A model generated the notes under the pieces. It was not told the DNA's origin, did no database searches, and worked only from the letters and a program-made list of their open reading frames with translations. A stretch of DNA of 64,000 nt from Phalacrocorax aristotelis. Lineage: Eukaryota; Chordata; Aves; Suliformes; Phalacrocoracidae. The stretch's first letter is position 1. The number at the start of each line of letters is the position of its first letter. Of this stretch, positions 62,901 to 64,000 are shown in pieces. The position numbers and the translations under genes are program-made. The stretch covers positions 14,094,541 through 14,158,540 of the forward strand of contig NC_134279.1 of NCBI RefSeq assembly GCF_949628215.1, written 5' to 3'.

Positions 62901-64000
62901 TTGGTGATACATCCATTATAATAATTCAAATCTCAAAATTGAGTCTGACTTGCTGAGCATAAGAGAATGCAAACTCCCTGCTTCTCTGTAAAGTTGCCCT
63001 TTGGCTGGATATCTTCTCCCACTAAGAAGTACACTGCATACTTAGGTCCCCAAGTAACTGAGCAAATCCTCTGCCAGTTACAGCTAACACTCATTAAAAA
63101 AAAAAAAAACATAAAAAAAGAAAAAAGCTGCTACCAGAGTTTCTGGGTAACTGAAATGGTCAGGCCTGTCCATGGAAACATCCTACCCACTTCTTTTATT
63201 ACGTTGTAAACAGAAACAATCAGTCTGCCCAACAGATGCCACCTTTTGGTATACGCTGAAGTGCCCTTATCCCTCCAGCAAGGAAAGATGCAAGTGCTGT
63301 CTCTAACTACAAATTGGTGGTTCTTTTTGAAGAACTATGTTGACAATGTTACCTGATAAAAGATGTGCAGGGAACCTTGCCATCTCTAACTTCAAGCACA
63401 AAGTTTAAGAGTACTTAGGTGACAGACAGTTGAAATGAAAACTAGCCCTGGCTTCCACAGGTGTAGCACAGAGCTGTGACAAACCCAATTCACTACCCTT
63501 TTCTGCTATTCTTAAGCAAGGCAGCATGGTGAGAGCATCATTTGCCAAAGGTGACTCCTGGCTGAGAAACTGCAAATTCCAATTTACAAGACTGTTTTCT
63601 AGTGACCTCATTCTCCCTCATTGCTCATGACAGCCAAAATGGAGAACCATTTGGGCTTAACTTCCCATACGTCTGGAAACCAAACAGCTCAGCTGATAAA
63701 ACACTTTGCTGCTTACACATGGAGAACACAAAGCTGCACAGTGATAATGACACTGCACTGAGAGAAAGCTGATAGCTCTTCTTTCTACCACATCTATCAG
63801 AGGTATTCACATGCCTGCTTTCATGAGACTTCAAAACAAAGCTTCATTTTTCTAAGGTGAGAAGCTAACCAAATTCAGTGCTTGCATGGTACTCAGTTTC
63901 CTTGCTGAGTGTAGCCTTACTGAACACCCAAGCAGTAGTTGGTGTTGTGCAACCTACCCCTACCCCCACCCCCAAAAATAAGCTGAAGACAGTATTCAGA
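59921..64000. other. Intergenic, nothing recognised
   Basis: Ordinary AT-rich DNA to the end of the window. It holds an A-run (60119-60133), a small TTTTGTA-type tandem repeat (62656-62708), an A-rich run (63093-63126) and an unassigned 263-codon minus-strand frame (60902-60111). That frame has no recognisable domain and includes lysine/phenylalanine homopolymer-encoded segments. I do not call it a gene. Confidence 0.4.
62656..62708. repeat. Short tandem repeat, ctattttgta/g units
   Basis: About five imperfect units of the type ctattttgtaat or ctattttgtg occur in a row. It is a simple minisatellite with no known function. Confidence 0.8.

Noticed and set aside
43603..64000. BMP3, the expected neighbour of PRKG2
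   Set aside because: No TGF-beta-type cysteine pattern or BMP3-like sequence was found on either strand.
1..64000. tRNA, rRNA, snRNA genes or CRISPR arrays
   Set aside because: No conserved internal promoter boxes, rRNA blocks or regularly spaced identical repeats were seen. Reading by eye could miss a degraded small RNA gene.

Overview
The window is vertebrate nuclear DNA from a bird. Genes are split into short exons with GT/AG introns, the commonest repeats are 3' ends of CR1 LINEs with avian-type tails, and there are several endogenous-retrovirus LTRs. No bacterial-style operons, rRNA, tRNA or CRISPR arrays were seen. The LTR load suggests a neoavian bird, but that is an inference.

The window carries remains of two neighbouring genes on the + strand in the order known from other vertebrates. 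At the left (322-7206) are the last recognisable exons of RASGEF1B, covering the second half of its RasGEF catalytic domain. From about 24.8 to 42.3 kb lies PRKG2 (cGMP-dependent protein kinase II), with a CpG-rich presumed promoter, the N-terminal coding exon, the first cGMP-domain exon, two late kinase exons and the terminal exon. Both genes look broken. RASGEF1B has two lost splice donors and a one-base insertion that brings in a stop. PRKG2 has a stop and frame change in its first coding exon, has no sites for most of its cGMP-binding and kinase exons, and lacks one C-terminal exon. The best reading is a decaying copy of the RASGEF1B-PRKG2 segment, as expected on a W chromosome or in another non-recombining or duplicated region. 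The window alone cannot settle which.

From 42.3 kb rightward the DNA is mostly mobile-element debris. There is a CR1 split by a microsatellite (43.6-44.0 kb), a class II-type solo LTR with a 6-bp target duplication (44.67-44.92 kb), and two solo LTRs of one family, each with its own 5-bp duplication (45.6-47.2 kb). Two patches of degenerate tandem repeats (50.3-52.7 kb) flank a CR1 whose last 230 codons are still open. A rearranged endogenous retrovirus follows on the minus strand (about 53.1-57.5 kb), with LTR, env and integrase pieces and a CR1 inserted in env. Next to it is an inverted env fragment (57.8-58.0 kb). Two more LTRs of the 5-bp family lie at 58.08 and 59.45 kb. The same family also sits in the first RASGEF1B intron (0.8-1.2 kb), and a different LTR family has copies near 14.9 kb and 35.6 kb in opposite orientations. 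The last 4 kb has no recognisable gene.
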